Origin: Variovorax paradoxus B4
GTDB taxonomy: Bacteria > Pseudomonadota > Gammaproteobacteria > Burkholderiales > Burkholderiaceae_C
Direction: 5' to 3'
DNA length: 64,000 nucleotides
NCBI RefSeq assembly: GCF_000463015.1
Contig: NC_022247.1
Span: 4,526,001 to 4,590,000 of the forward strand
The number at the start of each line of letters is the position of its first letter. Positions within the stretch are counted from its first letter, which is position 1. The notes beneath the pieces are model-generated. The model searched no databases. It worked only from the letters and a program-made list of their open reading frames with translations, and had not been told where the DNA came from. The position numbers and the translations under genes were made by a program. Below, piece after piece: positions 8,097-17,415 of this stretch.

Positions 8097-9902
8097 TCAG
8101 GCGGGTTGCTGGACGTTGCGCAGCCGGATGTGCAGCTCGCGCAGCTGCTTCTCGTCGACCGGGCTCGGCGCCTGCGTGAGCAGGTCCTGCGCCCGCTGGG
8201 TCTTGGGGAAGGCGATCACGTCGCGGATCGACTCGGCGCCGGTCATGAGCATGACCAGGCGGTCCAGGCCAATGGCGATGCCACCGTGCGGCGGGGCGCC
8301 GTACTGCAGCGCGTCGAGCAGGAAGCCGAACTTGAGCTGCGCGTCCTCGGCGCTGATCTTGAGCGCGCGGAACACCTTGCTCTGCACTTCCTCGCGGTGA
8401 ATACGCACCGAGCCGCCGCCCATCTCGATACCGTTGAGCACCATGTCGTAGGCCTTGGCAATGCACTTCTCGGGCGCGGTGTCCATGAGGTCTTCATGGC
8501 CGTCCTTCGGCGCGGTGAACGGATGGTGCACGGCGCTCCAGCGCTGGCCTTCCTCGTCGAACTCGAACATCGGGAAGTCGACCACCCACAGCGGCGCCCA
8601 ACGGTCGTCGAACAGGCCGCTCTTCTTGCCGAAGGCGCTGTGGCCGATCTTCACGCGCAGCGCGCCGATGGCGTCGTTGACGACCTTTTCCTTGTCGGCA
8701 CCGAAGAACAGGATGTCGCCGTTGCGGGCACCGGTGCGGGCGATGATCTCGGCCAGCGAAGCGTCGTCGAGGTTCTTGACGATGGGGCTCTGCAGGCCTT
8801 CGCGGCCCGCTGCGGCGTCGTTGACCTTGATGTAGGCCAGGCCCTTGGCGCCGTAGATCTTGACGAACTCCTGGTAGGCGTCGATCTCGCCGCGGGAGAG
8901 GCCGCCCTCGGCGCCGCCGCCCGGCACACGCAGCGCGACCACGCGGCCGCCGGTCATGGTGGCCGCATTCGAGAACACCTTGAACTCGACGCGCTTCATG
9001 AGTTCGGTGAGCTCGGTGAATTCGAGCTTCACGCGCAGGTCGGGCTTGTCCGAGCCGTACTTGAACATCGCGTCGGCGTAGCTCATGGTCGGGAACACCG
9101 GCAGGTCGATGCCCGCGGCGTTGCGGAACACGGTGCGGATCATGCCTTCGAACATCTCGCGGATTTCTTCTTCGGCGAGGAAAGAGGTCTCGATGTCGAT
9201 CTGCGTGAATTCGGGCTGGCGGTCGGCGCGCAGGTCTTCGTCGCGGAAGCACTTCACGATCTGGTAGTAGCGGTCGTAGCCGGCCACCATCAGGAGCTGC
9301 TTGAAGAGCTGGGGCGACTGCGGCAGCGCGAAGAAGCTGCCGTCGTGCACGCGGCTGGGCACGAGGTAGTCGCGCGCGCCTTCGGGCGTGGACTTGCCGA
9401 GCATCGGGGTTTCGATGTCGATGAAGCCGTTGGCATCGAGGAACTTGCGCGTTTCCATCGTCACCTTGTAGCGCAGCATCATGTTGCGCTGCATGGCCGG
9501 GCGGCGCAGGTCGAGCACGCGGTGCGTGAGGCGCGTGGTTTCCGACAGGTTGTCGTCGTCCAGCAGGAACGGCGGCGTGACCGACGGGTTCAGCACCTTG
9601 AGCTCATGGCACAGCACTTCGATCTTGCCGCTCTTGAGCTGGTCGTTCGTGGTGCCTTCGGGGCGCGCGCGCACCAGGCCGGTGACCTGCACGCAGAATT
9701 CGTTGCGCAGGTTCTCGGCCACGGCAAAGGTGGCGGCCCGATCGGGGTCGCACACCACCTGCACGTAGCCTTCGCGGTCGCGCACGTCGATGAAGATCAC
9801 GCCGCCATGGTCGCGGCGGCGGTTGACCCAGCCGCACAGGGTGACGGTTTGGCCCATCAGGGCATCGGTCACAAGACCGCAATAGTGAGTACGCATGGCC
9901 AT
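8097..9902 (-). CDS. aspS: Aspartyl-tRNA synthetase (bacterial type)
   Basis: 601 residues, the usual bacterial length. Domains in order: N-terminal OB-fold anticodon-binding domain (about 1-110), class II catalytic core with motif 2 around [16 protein letters not shown], the inserted GAD domain (about 290-420) and motif 3 [12 protein letters not shown] near the end. His32 in RRRDHGG and the Gly of ARPEGTTND correspond to the P. aeruginosa residues (H31, G83) associated with a non-discriminating enzyme that also charges tRNA-Asn. Met1 and Met3 are both possible starts (9902 or 9896). Confidence 0.96.
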   Translation of the reverse strand: MAMRTHYCGLVTDALMGQTVTLCGWVNRRRDHGGVIFIDVRDREGYVQVVCDPDRAATFAVAENLRNEFCVQVTGLVRARPEGTTNDQLKSGKIEVLCHELKVLNPSVTPPFLLDDDNLSETTRLTHRVLDLRRPAMQRNMMLRYKVTMETRKFLDANGFIDIETPMLGKSTPEGARDYLVPSRVHDGSFFALPQSPQLFKQLLMVAGYDRYYQIVKCFRDEDLRADRQPEFTQIDIETSFLAEEEIREMFEGMIRTVFRNAAGIDLPVFPTMSYADAMFKYGSDKPDLRVKLEFTELTELMKRVEFKVFSNAATMTGGRVVALRVPGGGAEGGLSRGEIDAYQEFVKIYGAKGLAYIKVNDAAAGREGLQSPIVKNLDDASLAEIIARTGARNGDILFFGADKEKVVNDAIGALRVKIGHSAFGKKSGLFDDRWAPLWVVDFPMFEFDEEGQRWSAVHHPFTAPKDGHEDLMDTAPEKCIAKAYDMVLNGIEMGGGSVRIHREEVQSKVFRALKISAEDAQLKFGFLLDALQYGAPPHGGIAIGLDRLVMLMTGAESIRDVIAFPKTQRAQDLLTQAPSPVDEKQLRELHIRLRNVQQPA

Positions 9903-9933
9903 ATCTTGAATTCCGGCGCCGCGAAGGCGCGTT

Positions 9934-10554
9934 TTACTTGTTCGCGATGGACGAAGGGCCGCCGGGGACGACCACCCCCATCGAGACGATGTACTTGAGC
10001 GCTTCGTCCACGCTCATCTTGAGTTCGATGCAATCGCTGCGCTTGAGCATCACGAAATAACCGCCCGTGGGGTTCGGCGTGGTCGGCACGTAGACGCCCA
10101 GGTAGTCGCCACCGCCCAGGTGCTCGACCACGTCGCTGCCGGGCATGCCGGTCACGAAGGCGATGGTCCAGACCCCCTCGCGCGGCCACTGCACCAGCAC
10201 CGCCGTGCGGAAGGCGTTGCCATTCTCGGAGAACAACGTGTCGGACACCTGCTTGACGCTGGAGTAGATCGAGCGCACGACCGGAATGCGCCGCACCACG
10301 GCATCGCCCCATCCGAGCAGGCGCTTGCCCACGAAATTGCTCGCAATGGCACCCACGCCCAGCAGGATGGCCAGCGTGAGCAGCACGCCGAGTCCGCGCA
10401 CGTTGTTGGCGTACAGCCATTTCTGCCAGACCGACGGCAGCACCCAGAGCGTCTGGTCCAGCGTGTCGATGATCCACTTCAGCACCGCCAGGGTGATGAA
10501 CAGCGGAACGATCACCAGCAAGCCGGAGAACAGCCATTTGCGCAGGGCGAGCAT
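9934..10554 (-). CDS. DUF502 membrane protein
   Basis: 206 residues with two membrane spans near the N-terminus (about 8-30 and 55-78) and a soluble C-terminal domain containing the conserved [14 protein letters not shown] and [13 protein letters not shown] segments of DUF502. Function unknown. It lies between the fmdB-type gene (9 bases upstream) and aspS (31 bases downstream), a probable operon. Confidence 0.85.
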   Translation of the reverse strand: MLALRKWLFSGLLVIVPLFITLAVLKWIIDTLDQTLWVLPSVWQKWLYANNVRGLGVLLTLAILLGVGAIASNFVGKRLLGWGDAVVRRIPVVRSIYSSVKQVSDTLFSENGNAFRTAVLVQWPREGVWTIAFVTGMPGSDVVEHLGGGDYLGVYVPTTPNPTGGYFVMLKRSDCIELKMSVDEALKYIVSMGVVVPGGPSSIANK

Positions 10555-10563
10555 GGGGCGTTC

Positions 10564-10908
10564 TCAGTCGCTCTTGACGGCAGCAGCTGGTGCCGGTGCG
10601 GGGCTGGGGGCAGGGGCCGGCGCAGGCGCTGGGCTGGAAGCTTCCGCGGTCGTGACGGGCGCAGCGGCGGCGTCGCCGTTCTTGGCCGCGGCAGCCGCGG
10701 TTGCAGGCTCGGCCTTCTTGCCGCCGCCGTCGCGGAAATCGGTCACGTACCAGCCGGAACCCTTGAGCTGGAAACCGGCAGCGGTGACTTGCTTCTCGAA
10801 TGCACTTGCGCCGCACGCCGGACACACCGTGAGCGGTGCATCGGACATTTTTTGCAGGGCATCCTTGGCAAAGCCGCAGGCGCTGCACTTGTAGGCGTAG
10901 ATGGGCAT
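10564..10908 (-). CDS. FmdB-type zinc-ribbon protein
   Basis: 114 residues. The N-terminal half is a zinc ribbon with Cys8, Cys11, Cys29 and Cys32 (MPIYAYKCSACG and VCPACG), typical of FmdB/CxxC_CXXC_SSSS proteins. The C-terminal half is low-complexity Ala/Pro/Lys. The family is proposed to be regulatory but no function is established. The true start is the internal ATG at 10908; the longer upstream frame belongs to an adjacent gene's shadow. Confidence 0.85.
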   Translation of the reverse strand: MPIYAYKCSACGFAKDALQKMSDAPLTVCPACGASAFEKQVTAAGFQLKGSGWYVTDFRDGGGKKAEPATAAAAAKNGDAAAAPVTTAEASSPAPAPAPAPSPAPAPAAAVKSD

Positions 10909-10997
10909 GGAATTGAGTGAAAAAGCGGCGCAAAAACGGAGCAGAGGCCGCTCGCAAAGCCCTCGATTATAAGGGCGCCCCGCGCTTCGGGGCGTTC

Positions 10998-12437
10998 CTA
11001 GGCCACCAGCATCCGGTGCGGCGTGCGAGTGTTCGCCACCCACTGGGGCGCCAGCGATCCGGCCACCATGCCGGCAAAGGAGGCGAGCACGCCGGCCAGC
11101 TGGGCCGGGAATTCGCTGCCCCAGGGCATGGCCAGGAACAGCAGCCAGACGCCGATGCCAAACAGGATGGAGGCGACAGCGCCCTGCGTGGTGGCGCGGC
11201 GCCAGTAGAGCCCGAACACCAGCGGAACGAAGGCTCCGACCAGGGGCACCTGGTAGGCGCCCGACACCAGTTCGTAGATGGGGGTGCCCTGCATCCGGAT
11301 GGCATAGGCCAGCACGGCGACGCTGAAGACCAGCACCGTGATGCGCATGGTCATGAGGTTCTGGCGGTCGGTGCCCGAGGGACGGAACTGGCGCCAGATG
11401 TTCTCGGTGAACGTGACGCTTGGCGCCAGCAGGGTGGCCGACGCGGTCGACTTGATGGCCGACAGCAGCGCGCCGAAGAAGAACACCTGCATCACGAAGG
11501 GCATCTTCTCGAGCACCAGCGTCGGCAGCACCTTCTGCGGATCTTCCTTCAGCAGCGCGGCGGTCTGCTCCGGCATGATCAGGAGCGCGCTCGCCACCAG
11601 GAACATCGGCACGAAGGCGAACAGAATGTACGCCACCCCCCCGATCACCGGGCCGCGCGTGGCGGCCTTGACGCCGTTGGCCGACATCACGCGCTGGAAC
11701 ACGTCCTGCTGCGGAATGGAGCCCAGCATCATCGTGATGGCCGCGGCAAAGAAGAACACCATGTCGTGCCAGTTGGGCTCGGGCCAGAACTTGAAGAGCT
11801 CCTTGCTGACCGCGAAAGCCACCACCTTGTCGGCGCCGCCGGCCATGTTGCCGGCGAACACGGCGATGCCGGTCAGCCCCGCGACGAGGATGATCATCTG
11901 GATGAAATCGGTCACGGCCACCGACCACATGCCCCCGAACAGCGTGTAGGCCAGGATCGAGACCACCCCGATCACCATGCCCACCGGAATGGAGATGGCA
12001 CCGGCCGAGAGCACGTTGAACACCAGCCCCAGCGCCGTGACCTGCGCTGACACCCAGCCCAGGTAGCTCAGCATGATGATGAGCGAGCAGGCCACCTCGA
12101 CGCCGCGGCCATAGCGCTCGCGGTAGTAGTCGCTGATGGTCAGCAGCGTCATGCGGTAGAGCTTGCCCGCGAAGAACAGGCCGACCAGGATCAGGCAGGT
12201 GCCGGCGCCGAACGGGTCTTCGATCACCCCGTTCAGGCCGCCTTCGATGAACTTGGCCGGAATGCCGAGCACCGTTTCGGAGCCGAACCAGGTCGCGAAA
12301 GTGGTCGTCACGATCATGTAGAGCGGCAGATGCCGACCCGCGATGGCGAAGTCGGTGGTGTTCTTCACCCGCTTGGCGGCGTAGAGACCGATCGCGATGG
12401 TGACCAGCAGATAAACGACAACCAGCGTCAGCAGCAC
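10998..12437 (-). CDS. Sodium:solute symporter (SSS family)
   Basis: 479 residues with about 12-13 predicted membrane spans. The N-terminal DFAIAGRHLPLYMIVTTTFA and TWFGSETVLG segments are typical of the sodium/solute symporter family (PutP/PanF type). The start is a GTG at 12437, twelve bases after the ubiB stop. Substrate cannot be assigned. Its stop lies about 90 bases upstream of the FmdB-type gene. Confidence 0.85.
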   Translation of the reverse strand: MLLTLVVVYLLVTIAIGLYAAKRVKNTTDFAIAGRHLPLYMIVTTTFATWFGSETVLGIPAKFIEGGLNGVIEDPFGAGTCLILVGLFFAGKLYRMTLLTISDYYRERYGRGVEVACSLIIMLSYLGWVSAQVTALGLVFNVLSAGAISIPVGMVIGVVSILAYTLFGGMWSVAVTDFIQMIILVAGLTGIAVFAGNMAGGADKVVAFAVSKELFKFWPEPNWHDMVFFFAAAITMMLGSIPQQDVFQRVMSANGVKAATRGPVIGGVAYILFAFVPMFLVASALLIMPEQTAALLKEDPQKVLPTLVLEKMPFVMQVFFFGALLSAIKSTASATLLAPSVTFTENIWRQFRPSGTDRQNLMTMRITVLVFSVAVLAYAIRMQGTPIYELVSGAYQVPLVGAFVPLVFGLYWRRATTQGAVASILFGIGVWLLFLAMPWGSEFPAQLAGVLASFAGMVAGSLAPQWVANTRTPHRMLVA

Positions 12438-12449
12438 GGGGACACTCCT

Positions 12450-14015
12450 CTAGAACAATTTCACGCGCACCAGCAATTGCATGGCGAGCAACCCCAATAC
12501 AAATCCTATGCCACCGTAGATGATGGTCTGCAGCAGCCGGTTGGTGCGCTTCTGCGCGGCCAGCAGCTCCAGCAGCTCGCGGCGGTGGTCGGCGGGCCGA
12601 TTTTCAAGGAAATCGTGCAGCAGGCGCGGCAATTGGGGCAGCAGTTTCGCATAGCGCGGCGCTTCGGCCTTGAGCTGCTGGAACAGCTTCTTCGGCCCGA
12701 TCTGGTCGACCATCCACTTCTCGAGGAAGGGCTTGGCGGTGTGCCAGAGGTCGAGCTCCGGATCGAGCTGGCGGCCCAGGCCCTCGATGTTGAGCAGGGT
12801 CTTCTGCAGCAGCACCAGTTGCGGCTGGATCTCGACATGGAAGCGGCGCGAGGTCTGGAACAGGCGCATCAGCACCATGCCGAGCGAGATTTCCTTCAGC
12901 GGCCGATCGAAGTACGGCTCGCAGACGGTGCGGATCGCGCCCTCGAGCTCGTCGATGCGCGTGCCTTCGGGCACCCAGCCGCTCTCCAGGTGCAACTCGG
13001 CCACGCGCTTGTAGTCGCGCCGGAAGAAGGCCACGAAGTTCTGCGCCAGGTATTCCTTGTCCGACTCGGTCAGCGTGCCGATGATGCCGAAGTCGAGCGA
13101 GATGTAGCGCCCGAAAGTCTCTGCCGCGAGGCTCACCTGGATGTTGCCCGGGTGCATGTCGGCGTGGAAGAAGCCGTCGCGGAACACCTGGGTGAAGAAG
13201 ATCGTGACGCCGTCGCGCGCCAGCTTGGGAATGTCGACACCGGCCGCGCGCAGGCGGTCGAGCTGGGCAATGGGCACGCCGTTCATGCGCTCCATCACGA
13301 TCACCTCGGGGTGGCAGAAGTCCCAGAACATCTCGGGGATCAGCACCAGGTCGAGCGAGGCCATGTTGCGGCGCAGCTGGGCCGCGTTGGCCGCTTCGCG
13401 CACCAGGTCGAGCTCGTCGTGCAGGTACTTGTCGAACTCGCCGACCACTTCGCGCGGCTTCAGGCGCTTGCCGTCGGGCGAGAGCTTCTCGACCCAGCCG
13501 GCCATCATGGCCATGAGCGCCAGGTCTTTCTCGATCACGCCGCGCATGCTCGGGCGCAGCACCTTGACCGCGACCTCTCGCACCTCGCCTTCGTCGGTGC
13601 GGATGGTCGCAAAGTGGACCTGGGCAATCGACGCGCTGGCAATCGGCGTCTCGTCGAACTGCACGAACACGTCGCCCACCGGGCGGCGGAATGCGCGTTC
13701 GATGGTCGCGATGGCCACCGACGAGGGGAACGGCGGCACGCGGTCCTGCAGGAAGGCAAGCTCGTCGGCGATGTCGGGCGGCAGCAGGTCGCGCCGGGTC
13801 GACAACACCTGGCCGAACTTGACGAAGATCGGGCCCAGGCGTTCGAGCGCCTCGCGCAGGCGCTGGCCGCGGGGCGCGTCGAGGTTGCGGCCAATGGAAA
13901 CGACGCGCGCCACCACGCGCAGCCAGGGTTTCTGGAAGCTCGTGAGCACGAGCTCGTCCAGGCCGTAGCGCAGCGCGACCCAGACGATGAAGATTCCGCG
14001 GTAGAAGCGCCTCAT
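12450..14015 (-). CDS. ubiB: UbiB, ubiquinone biosynthesis atypical kinase/ATPase
   Basis: 521 residues. The KxGQ motif (KFGQ, residues 66-69), the Ala-rich nucleotide loop ([10 protein letters not shown]), the HADMHPGN catalytic loop and LDFG metal site define the UbiB/ADCK family. Two C-terminal hydrophobic segments (about 475-515) are membrane anchors. It promotes ubiquinone assembly or CoQ-intermediate handling at the inner membrane. It overlaps ubiJ by ATGA, so the two are coupled. Confidence 0.95.
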   Translation of the reverse strand: MRRFYRGIFIVWVALRYGLDELVLTSFQKPWLRVVARVVSIGRNLDAPRGQRLREALERLGPIFVKFGQVLSTRRDLLPPDIADELAFLQDRVPPFPSSVAIATIERAFRRPVGDVFVQFDETPIASASIAQVHFATIRTDEGEVREVAVKVLRPSMRGVIEKDLALMAMMAGWVEKLSPDGKRLKPREVVGEFDKYLHDELDLVREAANAAQLRRNMASLDLVLIPEMFWDFCHPEVIVMERMNGVPIAQLDRLRAAGVDIPKLARDGVTIFFTQVFRDGFFHADMHPGNIQVSLAAETFGRYISLDFGIIGTLTESDKEYLAQNFVAFFRRDYKRVAELHLESGWVPEGTRIDELEGAIRTVCEPYFDRPLKEISLGMVLMRLFQTSRRFHVEIQPQLVLLQKTLLNIEGLGRQLDPELDLWHTAKPFLEKWMVDQIGPKKLFQQLKAEAPRYAKLLPQLPRLLHDFLENRPADHRRELLELLAAQKRTNRLLQTIIYGGIGFVLGLLAMQLLVRVKLF

Positions 14016-14584
14016 TCGGCCGTGCTCGCCGAGCCAGTCGCCGAGCCGCCGGCATGCTCGGGCTTGCGACCGCCGACGAACTGGTGCAGCGCGTCCACGA
14101 CCCGGCGCGCGCCATTGGCAATGGTGTGCGCGGGCACGTCGCCGACGAGGCGGGCGAGGTCGTCCTCGACGTCCCAGCGCACATGGTCGACCAGCCAGTT
14201 GACCTCGGCGGCGAGCTGCACGTCGCCGATGATCTGTACCGAGGGCTTGCCGCCGCGCAGCGTGGCGCGGGCCAGCTCGAAGGGGGATTCGTCCGTGACG
14301 GTGAGCGTGAGCTCGGGCACCGAGCCGGCGGGCGCGAGATCGAGCAGGCCGGCCGGCGTGGACACCAGCTCCATCGTCACGAAGCGCCACTGGAAGCGCA
14401 CCACCCGCCCCTGCTGCCTGAGCAGCCGCTGCTGGGCTTCGGGTTCCTGCTGCAGCACATGGTTCAGGAACAGCACTGCGCGATGCTGGATCTCGTGCAC
14501 CGCCCAGGGGGGCGGCTGCAGACGCTCGCCGATGCGATTGAACAGATCGTCGAGAAAAGAAAATGGGGACGATGGTGTGGCCAT
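14012..14584 (-). CDS. ubiJ: UbiJ, SCP2-domain ubiquinone biosynthesis factor
   Basis: 190 residues with an N-terminal SCP2-like lipid-binding region and the [17 protein letters not shown] segment typical of UbiJ. UbiJ forms the scaffold of the soluble Ubi complex with UbiK. Here it is directly coupled to ubiB, with ubiE 1.1 kb upstream on the same strand, so the E. coli ubiE-J-B order is preserved with a Tim44-like gene inserted. Confidence 0.88.
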   Translation of the reverse strand: MATPSSPFSFLDDLFNRIGERLQPPPWAVHEIQHRAVLFLNHVLQQEPEAQQRLLRQQGRVVRFQWRFVTMELVSTPAGLLDLAPAGSVPELTLTVTDESPFELARATLRGGKPSVQIIGDVQLAAEVNWLVDHVRWDVEDDLARLVGDVPAHTIANGARRVVDALHQFVGGRKPEHAGGSATGSASTAE

Positions 14585-14632
14585 GTCCCCATTATCGGTT
14601 CTGCAGGCGGCCTCGCGGCCGCCGGAATGCGC

Positions 14633-15643
14633 TTACTGCAGTGCCTGCACACCCGCCACCAGCCAGCCGCTGGTGCCGCTGGTGGGCTTGGTCATGTTCC
14701 AGACTTCGCGGAACGGGCCCGGACCGGCGGAAGCATCTTCGCGGATCATGCCGGAGAACTCCACGCTCGCCAGGTAGGCGTCGGCCAGTTCCTCGATGCC
14801 GAGCAGCTTGGCGTCGAGCATCACGACCTCGGTCTTGTTCGAGGCGCCGCCGGTGTGGCTTGCGCGGTCGGCCAGCTGGCTGCGGATTTCTTCGACCATG
14901 TCGTCGGTCATCATGGAGCGCAGCATGGTGACGTCGGCGCGGTCCCATGCGTCCTGCAGCGTCACGAAGTTGCGCTTGGCGGCGCTGAGGAAGCCGTCCA
15001 CGTCGAAGCCGGCCGGAATGCCCCACGACTGCGAGCCCGACAGCGCCGAGCCGATCATGCTGCCGCCGGCCGCCGCGCCTGCCGCGGAAAGGCTGCTGCC
15101 ATGCCCGGGCGTAGCGTCGAAGGCGGCCGCGTTGCGCTCCCAGGGCCGGGCCGAAGCGTCATTGCCGACATTGGCGGGGCTGTACTGCACGGGGGCGCTG
15201 GCGTTTGCCGGATTGCCGGCACCTTCGAAGGCGAAACCGCCCGGACGGTTGGCGCCCGACGACGCTGCCGAGCGCGCCTTGAACATGCGCCAGACGAACA
15301 GCCCGGCCATCACGAGCAGGCCGATCAACAGGATGTTGGCAAAGCCGGCGCCAAGGCCGAGCGAATTCGCGAGCCAGGCCAGGCCCAGGCCGGCGGCGAG
15401 GCCGCCGAGCATTGCGCCCCATGGACGCTTCGGCGCCGCGGCGGCGGGCGCCGGCGTTGCGGGCTTCGGCGCTGCGTTGGTCGCGCTTTGCTGCGTGGGC
15501 GCAGTGGGCGCTGCGGATTCGCGCTGCGTCACGTTGGACGACTGGCGGCCGAACGACTTGCCGCCGCCGATGCGAGCTGCATCTGCCTGAACGCTGACCA
15601 AGGCCAGCACGCAAGCCAGGAACAAAGAACTCAAACTTTTCAT
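14633..15643 (-). CDS. Tim44-like domain protein
   Basis: 336 residues. There is a signal peptide or first membrane segment (residues 1-22, ending at QADAA), a Pro/Ala linker, two further membrane segments (about 78-122), a variable linker, and a C-terminal Tim44-like domain (about 200-335) with EIRSQLADRA. The family is widespread in Burkholderiales beside ubiE. Function is unknown. It sits between ubiE and ubiJ on one strand. Confidence 0.8.
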   Translation of the reverse strand: MKSLSSLFLACVLALVSVQADAARIGGGKSFGRQSSNVTQRESAAPTAPTQQSATNAAPKPATPAPAAAAPKRPWGAMLGGLAAGLGLAWLANSLGLGAGFANILLIGLLVMAGLFVWRMFKARSAASSGANRPGGFAFEGAGNPANASAPVQYSPANVGNDASARPWERNAAAFDATPGHGSSLSAAGAAAGGSMIGSALSGSQSWGIPAGFDVDGFLSAAKRNFVTLQDAWDRADVTMLRSMMTDDMVEEIRSQLADRASHTGGASNKTEVVMLDAKLLGIEELADAYLASVEFSGMIREDASAGPGPFREVWNMTKPTSGTSGWLVAGVQALQ

Positions 15644-15677
15644 GTCGTCTCCTCTTTAGAGCGAAGAATTCGCGTCA

Positions 15678-16409
15678 TCAACATTTGATTCCAACATGAA
15701 GGGCGACCACGCCACCCGTCATGTTGTGATAGTCCACATGCCCGAAACCGCCCTCTTTCATGAGGGTCTTGAGTTCGTCCTGCGCGGGATGCATGCGGAT
15801 GGATTCGGCCAGGTAGCGATAGCTCGCGTCGTCGCCGGCCACCAGCTTGCCCAGGCGCGGCAGAACGTTGAACGAATACCAGTCGTAGGCCTTGGCGAGC
15901 GGCTTGGCAACTTTCGAGAACTCGAGCACCAGCAGCTTGCCGCGCGGCTTGAGCACGCGGTTCATTTCCTTCAGTGCAACGTCCTTGTGCGTCATGTTGC
16001 GCAGGCCGAAGGCCACGGTCACGACGTCGAAGTGGTTGTCGGGGAACGGCAGCTTCTCGGCGTCGCACACGAGGGTGGGCAGCGCCACGCCGGCATCGAG
16101 CAGGCGGTCGCGGCCGGTGCGCAGCATGGCTTCGTTGATGTCGGTGTGCACCACCTGGCCGCTGGCGCCCACCTTCTTGGCAAAGGCCAGGGCGAGGTCG
16201 CCGGTGCCTCCCGCGATGTCGAGCACGCGCGAGCCTTCGCCCACGTTGGCCACCATCACGGTGTAGGCCTTCCAGGCACGATGCAGCCCCATCGACATCA
16301 GGTCGTTCATGAGGTCGTAACGCGTGGCGACGGAATCGAAGACGCCGCGGACACGTTGCGCTTTCTCGCTTTCGTCGACTTTTTCGAAGCCGAAATGGGT
16401 GGTGCTCAT
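15678..16409 (-). CDS. ubiE: Ubiquinone/menaquinone methyltransferase
   Basis: 243 residues, normal UbiE length. The SAM-binding motif I is [38 protein letters not shown] is the UbiE signature region (cited by landmarks around residues 130-155). It methylates the 2-carbon of the ubiquinone precursor ring. The start at 16409 is preferred over a longer frame beginning MCFRPN. Confidence 0.95.
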   Translation of the reverse strand: MSTTHFGFEKVDESEKAQRVRGVFDSVATRYDLMNDLMSMGLHRAWKAYTVMVANVGEGSRVLDIAGGTGDLALAFAKKVGASGQVVHTDINEAMLRTGRDRLLDAGVALPTLVCDAEKLPFPDNHFDVVTVAFGLRNMTHKDVALKEMNRVLKPRGKLLVLEFSKVAKPLAKAYDWYSFNVLPRLGKLVAGDDASYRYLAESIRMHPAQDELKTLMKEGGFGHVDYHNMTGGVVALHVGIKC

Positions 16410-16564
16410 GCGCCTGATATTAGGCCGGAAGCACACACCTCAAGAAGGCGACCCTGCGGCGACGGCGGACATTTGTTGCTTTTTCTTCAAATAGCGGGGC
16501 GCGGCAGGGCGCGCCCCGCCTGCGTGCGAGGCTATCTTTTCAGGAGCGAATGGGGTCTGGGGAG

Positions 16565-16978
16565 TCAGTGGCTGCTGCAGGCGGAGCCGCCCTTGTCGAT
16601 CATCGGCGCATCGCGGTCGACGCCCGCGGCAGCAAGCCGGCGCTCGTACTCGGCCCAGAGCCCGGCCTGGTTGGCGCCGAGTTCGTACAACAGGTTCCAC
16701 GAGAAGATGCCGGTGTCGTGGCCGTCGCTGAAGACCGGCTGCACGGCGTAGTTGCCCACCGGCTTCAAGTCGACCAGCTCGACCTCGCGCTTGCCGGTCT
16801 GCAGCACCTCCTGCCCCGGCCCGTGGCCCTGCACCTCGGCCGACGGCGAATAGATGCGCATCAGCTCGAACGGAATGCGGAAGGTCGCGCCGTCCGAGAA
16901 GCCGACCTCGAGCACACGCGACTGGCCGTGCACGGTGATCGATTGCGGCGTCGGTGCGCCGGCTTGCAAACCTGCCAT
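16565..16978 (-). CDS. DUF971 protein
   Basis: 137 residues. The segment FSDGATFRIPFELMRIYSPS followed by VELVDLKPVGNYA and FSDGHDTGIFSW matches the DUF971 family, related to the N-terminal domain of some gamma-butyrobetaine hydroxylases and Fe-S repair-linked proteins. No enzymatic residues are evident. Its start overlaps the HIT stop by one base (TGATG). Confidence 0.8.
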   Translation of the reverse strand: MAGLQAGAPTPQSITVHGQSRVLEVGFSDGATFRIPFELMRIYSPSAEVQGHGPGQEVLQTGKREVELVDLKPVGNYAVQPVFSDGHDTGIFSWNLLYELGANQAGLWAEYERRLAAAGVDRDAPMIDKGGSACSSH

Positions 16979-17415
16979 CAGAAACTCCTGGTGCCCAATC
17001 GGGCCATCATCGCACTCTCGAGCGCGGGCAGGCGCGCAGCCACGTCGGCCTGCTGGGCCGCATTGGCTTCGCGCTGCACCGGCGCCCAGACGGAGCCCGG
17101 GAAATGGGTGTCGTCGGCGAACCGGGCAATCACGTGCCAATGCAGGTGCGGCACCATGTTGCCGAGTGCCGCGAGGTTGATCTTGGCCGGCGCCAGATGC
17201 TCGCGCAGGCACTGCTCGACCACCGTCACCGCCTCCATGCACAGCACGCGGTCGGCTGCATCGAGGTCGGAAAACTCCGCCGCATGTTCGCGCCAGATCA
17301 CGCGGTAGAACGCCGGGAAGCCGGGCTCTTCGGCATGGATGACGCGGAACTTCGCACCCTCGAACACGATGCGGCCGCCGGGGCCTTCGCAGAAAGGACA
17401 GCCCTGCACCCTCAT
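16978..17415 (-). CDS. HIT-family nucleotide hydrolase/transferase
   Basis: 145 residues with the histidine-triad region [10 protein letters not shown] at about residues 90-99. HIT proteins act on nucleotide phosphoramidates or dinucleotides. N-terminal CPFCEG is a possible zinc-binding start shared by many HIT proteins. It overlaps its neighbours on both sides (ATGA with the oxidoreductase, TGATG with DUF971), so the three are one translational unit. Confidence 0.88.
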   Translation of the reverse strand: MRVQGCPFCEGPGGRIVFEGAKFRVIHAEEPGFPAFYRVIWREHAAEFSDLDAADRVLCMEAVTVVEQCLREHLAPAKINLAALGNMVPHLHWHVIARFADDTHFPGSVWAPVQREANAAQQADVAARLPALESAMMARLGTRSF

